DNA from: Bradyrhizobium niftali
GTDB taxonomy: Bacteria; Pseudomonadota; Alphaproteobacteria; Rhizobiales; Xanthobacteraceae
Assembly: GCF_004571025.1 (NCBI RefSeq)
Contig: NZ_SPQT01000044.1
Location: 1-49,535 of the forward strand
Direction: 5' to 3'
Length of the DNA: 49,535 nt
Part shown: piece by piece, positions 34,628 to 43,501 of the stretch
Layout of the letters: the number at the start of each line of letters is the position of its first letter
How positions within the stretch are numbered: position 1 is the first letter of the stretch
Program-made: the position numbers and the translations under genes
The notes under the pieces: generated by a model
What the model was told of the DNA's origin: nothing
Seen by the model: only the letters and a program-made list of their open reading frames with translations
Databases searched by the model: none

Positions 34628-37171
34628 ATGCCAGATACCATTGATTTCGGAGCTGGACCAGCGGTCGTCGTTTTTCAGCCGCCCGGGCGTATCGGCGGGA
34701 TCATCCCCGAGGCACTGTCCCAGGAGGGTATCAGCTTTGTAGAGCGCCCAATCGATCAGGTCGGAGAGCTCAAGACGGACAACAGTCCACGCCTGGCTAT
34801 CGTGATCGGCGCGCCGGCAAACCCGTCGGCGCGGGACAGCCTGCGCCAATGGGTGGAGAAAGGCGGATCGGTCATTCTGCTCTGGTGTGACCAGTGGCCG
34901 GCCAACGAGTTGCGCGACTGGTTCGGCATCGAGCGGCAGTCCGAAGACGTGGAAGGCGGCTATCTGTGGCCGGCCGAAGAATTGGCAATTCCGGGGCTTT
35001 CCTCCGAATGCCTGCAATTGATCGGCCGCCGCTTTCTGTATCGTCTACCAGCTGATGCGCAGTCGCGCGTACTCGCGCTTGGCTCAGCCCACCCTACAGC
35101 TGCCATTGCCTTTGATGCGACGCGCGACGGATTTGCTGACGATGAATGGTTCTGGGCAGGTCAGGAACTGTACCGCTATTCGCGGGGCCGCACGCTCATT
35201 GGACCGTTTGAGGTGCCGGGGATCGGACCAGTGACGCCAACGACCGCGGGCTCAGGCGATTTCACGGGCGACGGCTTTCGCGACAACCTGATTGTTTGCA
35301 GAGACTATAGTTACGCGATTCTGCGCAATGGAGCATGGGTGGACGGCGGAACATTGCAAAACCGGATTCGACACGTCTTGACCTGGAATCCAGGCGCGGG
35401 GATTTGGCCAATCCAGCTGTTCCTCGAGGACGGTTCGTTTTGCATCGAATCACTGGACGGAGGACGAACCTGGAGCAGCGCAAAGGTCTTTGCGCCTGAT
35501 GGCAAGACGCCAATCCCGACAGATTTCGGCTATAGCTACGAATACCTCGACGATTCCGGCGTGGTGCACGTCGCGCTCAACCTCTTCAGCCAGGGGGCCT
35601 TCTTCACCAACTTCGGCGCCGGGTGGATCCTGCCACCTGTCTTGCCCAATATCGGCCCGAAATATCTTTACGCCAACGTGATCGCGCCCACGATCGGCTA
35701 CGCGTCCGACGCCGCGCGAACGGGTTTGCGCGATCAGATTTCCTTGCTAGTCTATTCGAACGTCTATGCAAGGGATCCCGTTTCCGGAACGTTCAATTAT
35801 CCGTTGCAGTTTCACAAGCTTTACAGCGCAGGACCAGCGGGGCGGCATCCGCTCGTTGTTAACCGCGGCCGCGCAACGGCCGTGCTCTACGATATCGAGC
35901 GCACTATCTATCAGTTGCAGCAGGGCCTGGATCACGATCCGAACGCGGCGATCATCATGGCCGGAGGGCTGACCACCTTCAATCCGGTGATCAACGTCTT
36001 TGACGATTGGGTCGACTATACGCAGCTGGACCTCCCCCAAGCCGATCTTCATGAGCGGTTGCTGAGAGTGATGGTCACCTCACTCTCGCCGGCGCCGATA
36101 CCACGCCTGTGGTATTGGCCGAACGGCCTCCGGTCGGTCGCCAGCCTGAGTCACGATGTCGAAATCTCCGTACCCGACCAGAATACGCAAGTTGCGACGG
36201 AAACGATGAGGATCGGCGGGATGGCGAAAGAGGCCAAACGCCACGATACGTTCTTCGTCCTGATGACGGGCACAGACGTGAATACGATGTCGAGGAAGGA
36301 TTTGGCCAAGTTGGAGGCCGAGGGTCACCAGGTGACGATCCACTTCGACACCTTCGGATCAACCGACTTCACGGCGGCCAATTTTCAGATGCAGTCGAAC
36401 CTGCTCCGCGAGCGCGGCGTAAACCCCGTCTCGGGAAATCGTGATCACGGTCTGTCCTGGTTGAAGGACTATCTGGGTTACGCAATCATGAGCCAACCGG
36501 AAACGGTGTACGACTCGTCGTTCGGTGGTGGGCCTGGCTACTCTCATTGCGGTTCGGTTTTGCCCTATCGGCTATATTCCTTGGCGGGCCCCGCTTTCGA
36601 GTCCTTCGACGAAATCTCCCATGGTTTGATGGACATCGCCGACGGCGATTTCTATTTCTCCCAATTAGTGCCAAATCCAGAGACATCGATGGTGCTGCCG
36701 CTCGATGACCTGTTCGAGCGAGCCCAGCAAATGGTGCTGCGCAATCACAGCGCCTATTACGGCTTTTTCGACTGCTTGTTCCATCCCGTGGTTGTCGCTG
36801 GATTGACGCCACCCATTCCGGAGTTCTTTGACAGGGTGAAGAAGCTTGCACAATTTATGACTGATAAGAACATCCCGTCCCTGTCCATGAAAGATGTCGC
36901 TGTTTGGTGGCGGGCAAGGCGAAAGGTCCAAGTCCGTCTGCGGAGCTGGGACAGAAGAACCTTGCGTTTCTCCGCCGCCACGTCCGAGCCTTTGGACGGA
37001 GTGACGCTAGTGCTCCCGCAACGTGCGAATGGGATGGAGCTTCAGTCTGTCACCGATGGCAATGGTGGAGCGATAGCGATCAATCCCGCCGTCCTTGATG
37101 GCAACAATTACGGGATGGTGACACTACCTCGCCTCGACATGAACAAGGACCTGGCCGCAAACTACTCCTAA
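34628..37171 (+). CDS. GATase-like / NodB-like polysaccharide deacetylase family protein (847 residues)
   Basis: ATG 34628, 26 bases after paralog B. N-terminal 1-130 looks like a class I amidotransferase/ThuA fold (RLAIVIGAPANPSARDSLRQ, then VEKGGSVILLWCDQW) without an obvious nucleophile elbow. About 195-420 is beta-rich with an FG-GAP-like SGDFTGDGFRDNLIV. From about 495 a NodB-like barrel: RSVASLSHDVEIS (motif 1 Asp), GHQVTIHFDTF (motif 2: first His kept, second replaced by Phe), GNRDHGLSW (motif 3) and FHPVVVAG near the end. Such domains remove N- or O-acyl groups from glycans. One metal ligand seems changed, so activity or metal use may differ. No signal peptide is seen, which is unusual for this class. 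C-terminal 60 residues form a beta-sandwich-like cap. Confidence 0.8.
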   Translation: MPDTIDFGAGPAVVVFQPPGRIGGIIPEALSQEGISFVERPIDQVGELKTDNSPRLAIVIGAPANPSARDSLRQWVEKGGSVILLWCDQWPANELRDWFGIERQSEDVEGGYLWPAEELAIPGLSSECLQLIGRRFLYRLPADAQSRVLALGSAHPTAAIAFDATRDGFADDEWFWAGQELYRYSRGRTLIGPFEVPGIGPVTPTTAGSGDFTGDGFRDNLIVCRDYSYAILRNGAWVDGGTLQNRIRHVLTWNPGAGIWPIQLFLEDGSFCIESLDGGRTWSSAKVFAPDGKTPIPTDFGYSYEYLDDSGVVHVALNLFSQGAFFTNFGAGWILPPVLPNIGPKYLYANVIAPTIGYASDAARTGLRDQISLLVYSNVYARDPVSGTFNYPLQFHKLYSAGPAGRHPLVVNRGRATAVLYDIERTIYQLQQGLDHDPNAAIIMAGGLTTFNPVINVFDDWVDYTQLDLPQADLHERLLRVMVTSLSPAPIPRLWYWPNGLRSVASLSHDVEISVPDQNTQVATETMRIGGMAKEAKRHDTFFVLMTGTDVNTMSRKDLAKLEAEGHQVTIHFDTFGSTDFTAANFQMQSNLLRERGVNPVSGNRDHGLSWLKDYLGYAIMSQPETVYDSSFGGGPGYSHCGSVLPYRLYSLAGPAFESFDEISHGLMDIADGDFYFSQLVPNPETSMVLPLDDLFERAQQMVLRNHSAYYGFFDCLFHPVVVAGLTPPIPEFFDRVKKLAQFMTDKNIPSLSMKDVAVWWRARRKVQVRLRSWDRRTLRFSAATSEPLDGVTLVLPQRANGMELQSVTDGNGGAIAINPAVLDGNNYGMVTLPRLDMNKDLAANYS

Positions 37172-37562
37172 CGTTGAACCACACACCGGTGCGAGTAGCC
37201 GGCGCAACTTATCCCCCTTACACATAGCCCATTTGAAGAGCGGTACGCGCGAGCGCGGGACTGTTCTGAATTGTGATCTCCGCATTTCCCAGGGTGGCAA
37301 AGCTTGCACGCATGAGCTGCGAATGAGCTTGACGTAGCAAAGTGCCGGGAAGCCTAAGACATTTACGCCCTCTTGGCCTGCCATTGATATCACCCGAACT
37401 GCGCGAAGAGCGGGACGAGATCATGCGTGTGTCGAAAGTCACGCTTCCGGATCTCGTCACCGATCATGACAGTGGTTTCAGGCAATAGTGGCTCTCATGC
37501 TCTCTTTATGTAGATCCTACGCGGAGGCTCGGTCCCTGCAACCTTCGTCAATTCGTCTCCGC

Positions 37563-37829
37563 CTATGCGTGTGATCTGGAGTACGCTGCGGGCATCTCGT
37601 GCTCCGTGATGCGACCACCGATGAAAGCGCTCTGTTGGCCGTCATCCAGCTCGGCCCAGAACCCATCCGTCGCCGCGAGCAGCGGCGTGTTGTCCAGCGC
37701 GATCGAGCAGAAGGCTGGCTCGACGAACTCTCGCGAGTGGAAGCTTCGCGTGAGGCGATGACGAGCGTTATCGTTCGCCGCATCGATCCAGCGCCACAGC
37801 CGAAGCGACATCCCTGAAACTGACGACAC
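37563..37829 (-). pseudogene. Possible PP2C-type phosphatase C-terminal remnant
   Basis: The minus-strand frame reads FCSIALDNTPLLAATDGFWA followed by ELDDGQQSAFI. LLxATDGFW is the late metal-binding motif of PP2C-family phosphatases. The N-terminal catalytic part is absent, and the upstream residues (SLRLWRWIDAANDN) only loosely fit. Probably a fragment. Confidence 0.3.
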
Positions 37830-38029
37830 CCGGCTTAGAACTCCGGCGGGACCAACAAGCTCCGCGGAAAAATGAACGGAGCCCGCTCAACGAGGACCCT
37901 AACATTTAGGAGCGCGATGCGTGCGACAGTCAAAAGGGCCATCTGAGTCAGAGGCCAGAAGGGCCGGCGGCACCCTACTGGTTCACCTCAGGTTCGGCAA
38001 ATAAGCTGCCGCGACATTCGTTCCGTGCT

Positions 38030-38226
38030 CTATAAGCGCCTACCGCGACTGTTCGCCGAGTTCGCCTGGCGCGCGGCAATGGTCGCCATCAACGCCTGTC
38101 GCACGATCTCGACCGCATCGAGCTTCTGCTCCTGGACCACCGCGGTCTTGAGCCGATCGACACTGGCGCCCCTTGCGCGCTAGTTCGGGATTAATGGTCT
38201 TCCATTCAAGCACAGCTGCCAGCACA
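38030..38226 (-). pseudogene. Frameshifted C-terminal fragment, helical
   Basis: Two minus frames join as VVLAAVLEWKTINPELARKG, then ASVDRLKTAVVQEQKLDAVE and IVRQALMATIAARQANSANS, stop at 38030. The helix-rich composition looks coding. No start and no family identified. Confidence 0.25.
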
Positions 38227-38817
38227 ACGCCGCAGCGAGCCGACTGCTTCAAATGAGCTCTAGATCTGGATCGTTGACATCGATTGCCCACCACGTTCCG
38301 TCCATGCATAGCAAGGGCGAAGACTCGAGACTTTTACATCCCTTGCCAGAACGCGCGTTGTTAAGCTCAACCTTCACGATTTCCGCTCCCACCCAATTCA
38401 GATTTCAGTGTCGGCAAGCCGCTCTCTATCCCATTGGCGAGGTTATGTTCTTTCGCTCCGCTTCTGCGTTTGTCCTCTGCGCGGCATTGATCCTCCCGGC
38501 AACGGGCATGTCAGTCTTTAACACTCGGCGGCCCCGCGCCCACCTTGCGCGCGGGCTGTCGCAGTCGATCTCGCAGACGTTCACTGTCATCGCCGTTAAT
38601 CTGATGCCCCTTGCCCGCCAGGAGCGTGTTTTTCTTTGTGATGGTTTTGGCGAATCACGCGGTCGGAGTATCCCAAGAGGGCTTTCTTGATGTACGGAGT
38701 TGTCGCTGCTCTGAATGTTGGCAAAAGGTATTTCGTTGCATTTTCCTGTCATTCGGAGGATTTTCCGCATCGTACGGGCATTTGGCGCGAAATTCACCTC
38801 AGCCGGTGGAGCCGATT

Positions 38818-39294
38818 GTGCGATACGATCGAATAGACGCCCGCATCCTTGAAATCGTGCAAAAAAACAACCGTCTAACTTCCGAGGTGCTCGGCGAAAT
38901 GGCCGGGCTTTCTGATACGGGGTGTCAACGACGACTGAAGAGGCTCCGCTCGGAGGGCATCATCGAAGCCGACGTCTCAATCGTCTCACCGAAGGCGGTT
39001 GGAAGACCTATTCAAATGCTTGTTCTGGTCACCTTGGAGCGGGAGCGTTCAGATATAATTGATAGGTTTAAGAAGGCCATCAAATCGTCAGCTGAAGTCG
39101 TCAATGGATTTTATGTGACTGGCGACGCTGACTTTGTCCTATACGTAACCGCGAATAGCATGGAAGACTATGAGCAGTTCACTCGGCTCTTCTTCTATGC
39201 GAACCCGGACATTAAGGGCTTCAAGACGTTGGTCATAGTGGACCGCGTAAAGGCGGGCTTTGCCATTCCAATTGAGGCGCCGTCCGAGGATTGA
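38818..39294 (+). CDS. Lrp/AsnC family transcriptional regulator
   Basis: 158 residues from GTG 38818 (GGTGGAG 7 bases upstream), the usual family length; the open frame extends further upstream with no similarity. HTH at the N-terminus (YDRIDARILEIVQKNNRLTS, LGEMAGLSDTGCQRRLKRLR, SEGIIEADVSIVSPKAVG), then the RAM ligand-binding domain (VVNGFYVTGDADFVLYVTAN, PDIKGFKTLVIVDRVKAGFA). Such proteins sense amino acids and often control the adjacent gene. No transporter or amino-acid gene is next to it here. A doublet of palindromes lies 150 bases downstream. Confidence 0.9.
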   Translation: MRYDRIDARILEIVQKNNRLTSEVLGEMAGLSDTGCQRRLKRLRSEGIIEADVSIVSPKAVGRPIQMLVLVTLERERSDIIDRFKKAIKSSAEVVNGFYVTGDADFVLYVTANSMEDYEQFTRLFFYANPDIKGFKTLVIVDRVKAGFAIPIEAPSED

Positions 39295-39713
39295 CGCAAC
39301 TGTTGGCCCTCGAACCTTCAAGAGTTCCGACTAGAAACTAAAAGCCCGGCGCCCATGGAGACAAGGACGGGACCGCTCCCCTGTCCCACGAGGGTGCAGC
39401 CTCGCGGCCGAGAACAGTGGCGCCCCTCGCGCAGACACACTGGCAAATTTGCGGCGGCAAATTTGCTGCCTTTGCTCATTGCTCCGACGGAGACGGCGTG
39501 TAACGAACGAACAATCTCAGTGCCCCCTCACGGCTACAGTTTGGAGCACTTCCCGAGCGACCTAGCAGCCACTCGATGTGAGTAGGACAGGCCTCCTTAA
39601 AGGGTTGCTATTCCGCGGCTGTCCTTTTAGATCAGCGCGAAGTGCTCGTCGCCGCGGACGATTTGCCCCTCGTTGACGCTGGCCAGGCTTCACTAAAGCA
39701 AACAAGGACAGAC
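39295..39713. other. Intergenic, contains a palindrome doublet
   Basis: About 420 bases with no gene supported. It holds the GGCAAATTTGC doublet at 39442-39466. A small plus-strand frame at 39355-39585 has no ribosome site. Confidence 0.35.
39442..39466. repeat. Two copies of palindromic GGCAAATTTGC, 14 bases apart
   Basis: GGCAAATTTGC at 39442-39452 and again at 39456-39466. The core GCAAATTTGC is a perfect 10-base palindrome. Two equal sites 14 bases apart could be a tandem operator. Nearest genes are the Lrp-type regulator upstream and the 59-residue HTH-like gene downstream. Confidence 0.6.
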
Positions 39714-39893
39714 ATGGCGACGGCGAAGAAGAGCGTTCGGCGCGAATATTCCAAGGACGACGTGAAGGCGCTGAAGGCGCACTCCAAGGCCAGGACGCCC
39801 ATCGCCAAGATCTCGAAGCAGATGAAGCGGTCTATCCCTGCGCTGCGGGCCAAGGCGCACCAGCTTGGCATCGGGCTCGGCCACCAGCGCTGA
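39714..39893 (+). CDS. 59-residue basic HTH/SANT-like protein, copy 2
   Basis: ATG 39714 (AAGGACAG upstream gives a weak AAGGA site). The sequence has EYSKDDVKALKAHSKARTPI, AKISKQMKRSIPALRAKAHQ and LGIGLGHQR. It lines up without gaps over the conserved part with the protein at 21194-21373. The fold is likely a small DNA-binding three-helix unit. It is convergent with the second NYN gene, 91 bases away. Confidence 0.75.
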   Translation: MATAKKSVRREYSKDDVKALKAHSKARTPIAKISKQMKRSIPALRAKAHQLGIGLGHQR

Positions 39894-39984
39894 GCCGCGG
39901 CGACGGGGACTGGCTGAAGATCAGCGTGAAGCGCTCGCTACCCACGCACTGGGGCGACTGCGTACGACGTCTTTTGAATACCGT

Positions 39985-40605
39985 TTAATCGCTCGAAACC
40001 GTGTCCCTGGAACCATTGTCGCGCAGCGGGACTTGCCGGGCATTGAAACGCGGCTCGCGATCGCGCGGCGTCGATCGTTCCAACGGATCGCGGCCAACCT
40101 TCGACTGCAGCTCCGCCAAATCGGTAAAGACGTCAGCCTGACGTCGCAACTCGTCCGCGATCATCGGCTGTTGACTTGAAAGGGTCGAGACCACGGTTAC
40201 CCGCACGCCGCGGCGCTGCACCGCTTCCACCAGCGAGCGGAAGTCGCCGTCGCCGGAGAACAGCACCATCTGGTCGATGTGCTCGGCAAGCTCCATGGCA
40301 TCGACCGCGAGTTCGATGTCCATGTTGCCCTTGACCTTGCGGCGGCCCGAGGCGTCGATGAACTCTTTCGTTGCCTTAGTGACCACGGTGTAGCCATTGT
40401 AGTCTAGCCAGTCGATCAGGGGACGGATCGAGGAATACTCCTGATCTTCGATCATGGCGGTGTAATAAAAGGCGCGCACCAGATTGCCGCGGCTCTGAAA
40501 TTCCTTGAGCAGGCGCTTGTAGTCGATGTCGAAGCTGAGTGTCTTGGCGGTTGCATGGAGATTGGCGCCGTCGATGAATAGCGCGACCTTGTTCGGGGAG
40601 GACAT
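39985..40605 (-). CDS. NYN domain protein (LabA/DUF88-like), copy 2
   Basis: 206 residues from ATG 40605 (MSSPNKVALFIDGANLHA), chosen to match copy 1; the open frame extends upstream with no similarity. All NYN landmarks are kept: FIDGAN, NMDIELAVDAM, LFSGDGDFRSL. It differs from copy 1 by scattered conservative changes (for example LSFDID for LGFDID, STLSSQQPM for STIASQPPM) and in the disordered C-terminus. The pattern fits an old duplication or independent acquisition of two family members. Confidence 0.88.
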   Translation of the reverse strand: MSSPNKVALFIDGANLHATAKTLSFDIDYKRLLKEFQSRGNLVRAFYYTAMIEDQEYSSIRPLIDWLDYNGYTVVTKATKEFIDASGRRKVKGNMDIELAVDAMELAEHIDQMVLFSGDGDFRSLVEAVQRRGVRVTVVSTLSSQQPMIADELRRQADVFTDLAELQSKVGRDPLERSTPRDREPRFNARQVPLRDNGSRDTVSSD

Positions 40606-41169
40606 TCGAGCACGGGCCTCAAAATTGGATCTAGGCAATGGACTGATTACGACGCAGCGGCCACTGCAGCCGACCCGAACCCGATTCGCCCGCCACGACA
40701 GCGCTCGATCAAAGCATTCAGCAACTCGCGGCGATCGGTTTCGGTCATCCTGCAGTCTGCCATGCAGCAATCATCAGAGACGCAAGAATAAGCAACAGAA
40801 TAACGTAGAGCAGAAGTTGAGAGAACAAGTCACCATCACGTTCGAACATTATATCTCGCATCCGCGTTGCCCCTGTTCAGGCTGGACCGGCACGCTGACT
40901 TTGCCAGCGCATTGGGCGCCTTTGCTCCGACCAACACTGTACGAAACGAACGAACAGTCTCCTTTCTCACCCGGATGTGTCGTCTCGGCTTCACATTGGA
41001 GCGTTTCGTTCAACCAATTAATGCAACGAGTCGCAGATTCACGCCCAAATCCTGCATTTGGCTGGCTTCTCCAGTGTATTTCAGCACCTCCAGCCGAAGA
41101 CGGTGACGGCGGCGGGGGCCATGCCTAGGTTCGCTGTGGGTATTGTGCCTACTCGCTAGGAAGCGCTCG
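40606..41169. other. Intergenic, no gene recognised
   Basis: About 560 bases. Open frames on the plus strand are antisense to the upstream part of the NYN frame or lack starts. Nothing supported. Confidence 0.35.
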
Positions 41170-41355
41170 CTACAATTCGAAGGCGTCGACCTCCTCGTCC
41201 GGAAACTTCTCGGCCTTCAGGTCCAACCTGTACCGCGCCTCTTCCAGCTCCCCGGTAATGAGGACGTAGTCTTCGAACCTGCTCGACAAGTTGATGTGCT
41301 TCTCGATCAGCTGCCGCAGCTCCTGTCTGAACTAATATTTTCTGACGGTCATTCG
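41170..41355 (-). pseudogene. Small broken gene with in-frame stop
   Basis: A minus frame reads MTVRKY, a TAG, then FRQELRQLIEKHINLSSRFE, DYVLITGELEEARYRLDLKA and EKFPDEEVDAFEL to a stop at 41170. The second part is well-formed helical coding sequence. Either the true start lies after the TAG or a nonsense change killed the gene. Family unknown. Confidence 0.35.
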
Positions 41356-41557
41356 TCTCCTCCACGCCACCCAACGCCGGATCTGGTCCTTTTATCAGCG
41401 CTAAGCGCTCGCCGGCCACGCCCTGTTTTGCCTCAGCCACCAGCGGTGAGCCAGCGCGGGCCGCAATGCCTGCATTGCGGCTGACGAACTGCTCCTGAAG
41501 CTCTTTGATTTTCAAACACGGCATGCGTACGACGAGCTAAAGTAGCCGAGATTAAAA

Positions 41558-42850
41558 TCAAACTGAGCTGGATGGCTCAGCTCGAAATGTCTCAAAGATT
41601 TGCTGCGCCTTGGCGAGTGTTTTCTCGTATTCGGCCTCTGGATCCGACATCGCCGTTATGCCGCTCCCCGCATGAAACACGGCCTGATCGCCGTCGATCG
41701 TAACCGTGCGAATCGCAATGTTCGTGTCCATCTGCCCGTTGAAGCCGACGAAGCCGATCGCCCCGCAATAGACCTCTCGCGCCACCCGCTCGATTTCCGT
41801 AATGATTTCCATCGACCGTACCTTTGGCGCCCCGCTAATGGAGCCGCCGGGAAAGCAAGCTCGAAGAAGAGTGACGGCGTCCTGGTCTCTTGCCAGTTCA
41901 CCGGTAACGATCGACATGAGGTGGTGCACTGAGGCGTAAGATTCGAGATTGCACAGCGCTGTAACCTCCACCGAAGGCGGAGTGCAAACGCGTGACAGAT
42001 CGTTCCGCAGGAGGTCGACGATCATCGTGTTCTCGGCACGGTCCTTTTCGGCGAAACGAGGATTTCAGCGCGGCGCTGGTCTTCCTAGGCATCAGCGGGG
42101 CGCGCTATTGTCCCTTTGATGGGGCGCGTTTCGACCTGTCGTCCGTCAAGCTTTAGGAACCGTTCCGGCGAGCTCGACGCAATGGGTAGCTTGCCGTAGC
42201 GCAATAGAGCCGCGAAGGGGCCGGGTTCATTGAGCGCAGCTGGCAGTAGAAGGTGAAAGGATCGAACAAGCTGGACAGCCTGGCGCTGAAGCGCTGTGCA
42301 TGTGCTTGGAAGACGTCTCCAGCCAGGATCAAGTCGATGACGCGCTGTACCGCTCACGGCTAAAGTACGATCGCCATGCGGATGCTGTGCCAGGGGCACA
42401 AGCCGCGGCGACTTTGGACTCGCAAGCAGTGCTGCAAACTCGTCAGCTCGACGGCGTGCGCGCTCCGTCCTATCTGCGGCATCCTTCCCCGGCCATCCGT
42501 AGAAGCGATCCAGCATCTGTTTTCCCGTGTTCGTAGCTGAGTCCTACGGCACAAAGAAATGCAGCACAGATTGGGGCAAAGGCTGACCGGCAATAGCGGG
42601 TGGCAATTGCTCCAATGTCCTGTTCAGATCGTAAGCAAAGAATCCAGCCGCGCCTCCCTGGGACGGCGGGAGATCGGGGCGATGCCGTTGCGGATACCTG
42701 GCAAGAAGTGTGCGAAGAACTTCCCATGCATCGTCAAGAGTCTGTCCATTCCAACTCGCCTGTCCGTCCGCGACTATATAGGCGCCGAACGGATCGCAGG
42801 TCAGATAGGAGTGGCGTCCGAGCTCATAGAGTCGATCAAGCCGAATGAGT
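41558..42850 (-). pseudogene. pabB: Aminodeoxychorismate synthase component I (PabB), decayed
   Basis: Three minus-strand frames cover most of a chorismate-binding enzyme, which makes 4-amino-4-deoxychorismate for folate. N-terminal part: LDRLYELGRHSYLTCDPFGA and GAAGFFAYDLNRTLEQLP (about 42840-42560). Middle: SSPERFLKLDGRQVETRPIK and GTIARP. C-terminal catalytic part: MIVDLLRNDLSRVC, LESYASVHHLMSIVTGELAR, CFPGGSISGAPKVRSMEIIT and FNGQMDTNIAIRTV. After RPADA there is an in-frame TAG followed by EDQRRAEIL, and there are further frameshifts near 42070 and 42540. The 5' end is replaced by integrase sequence. It cannot encode a working enzyme. Confidence 0.8.
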
Positions 42851-43145
42851 ATGGATGGTACTTCCCGTCGGCGACCGATCCGTCTAAGCCGGTCAGCCAC
42901 GGCACGCTCTATTCCTTCATGTGACGCCAACGAGATCGCGAGGTCATTCCCGTGCTAACCAATCGCGACCTTCGCCGCACATGGAAGACGCTTGCTGGCA
43001 AGGCCGGCCTATCAAAAGAGATCCGTGACCGATTGCAGAATCACACGCTGCAGGACGTCAGCTCCAAGAGCTATGACCGTTGGAATTATATGCCGGAGAA
43101 GCGCGTCGCCATAAACAGGTGGGACAAATTTGCCGCGAACTGCTG
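42820..43145 (+). pseudogene. Integrase C-terminal remnant with nonsense codon
   Basis: Plus-strand frame: NEYGWYFPSATDPSKPVSHG, TLYSFM, a TGA where Trp would be expected, then RQRDREVIPVLTNRDLRRTW, KTLAGKAGLSKEIRDRLQNH and SYDRWNYMPEKRVAINRWD. This is the C-terminal half of a tyrosine recombinase, with the RRT arginine and the NH and Y motifs. It overlaps the truncated 5' end of pabB on the other strand and then runs into nuclease remnants. Confidence 0.7.
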
Positions 43146-43180
43146 GCGAAGAAGAAGCGCAAGTCCGTGCTGATGGAAGA

Positions 43181-43501
43181 ACTACGACCGCTGGCATTAC
43201 ATGTCCACTCGAAACGTCAAGTATATGCGGGCCTTCGCGGAAGCCTGGCCGGACGGCGAATTTGTGCAACAGGTTGTTGCATTATTGCGTCCGACTGCTC
43301 GATGCCGTCAAAGCCCTTAAGCAACGAGCTTGGTATGCCCGCCAGACGATCGAACACGGATGGAGCCGCAACATCCTCACCCTTCAGAAACGCGGACTGT
43401 TCAGGACCGAATACACCGGAACGACGCTGCGCGATCATTTCGGCCTGCCGCGACCGGTGAGCCGCTATGCCAAGCGGGCTCCGGAAGTTGCCTCGGCCTA
43501 G
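43181..43501 (+). pseudogene. DUF1016 (YhcG-type) nuclease remnant joined to an integrase tail
   Basis: The frame begins NYDRWHYM, a further copy of the integrase tail, and goes straight into STRNVKYMRAFAEAWPDGEF and VQQVVA, which belongs to the DUF1016 N-terminal domain. After a shift near 43285 it resumes as LLDAVKALKQRAWYARQTIE and HGWSRNILTLQ, then a tail. The PD-(D/E)xK C-terminal nuclease is absent. Confidence 0.6.

Larger units (their letters stand above)
37172..38817. other. Gene-poor region with remnants
   Basis: About 1.6 kb after the cassette. Two decayed coding pieces are listed separately (37563-37829 and 38030-38226). A frame at 38445-38690 with a hydrophobic start (SASAFVLCAALILPA) has no good ribosome site and I do not call it. 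The rest looks non-coding. Confidence 0.35.

Noticed and set aside
38445..38690. Frame with a signal-peptide-like start
   Set aside because: GAGG is only two bases from the ATG, and the sequence after the hydrophobic part is random-looking.
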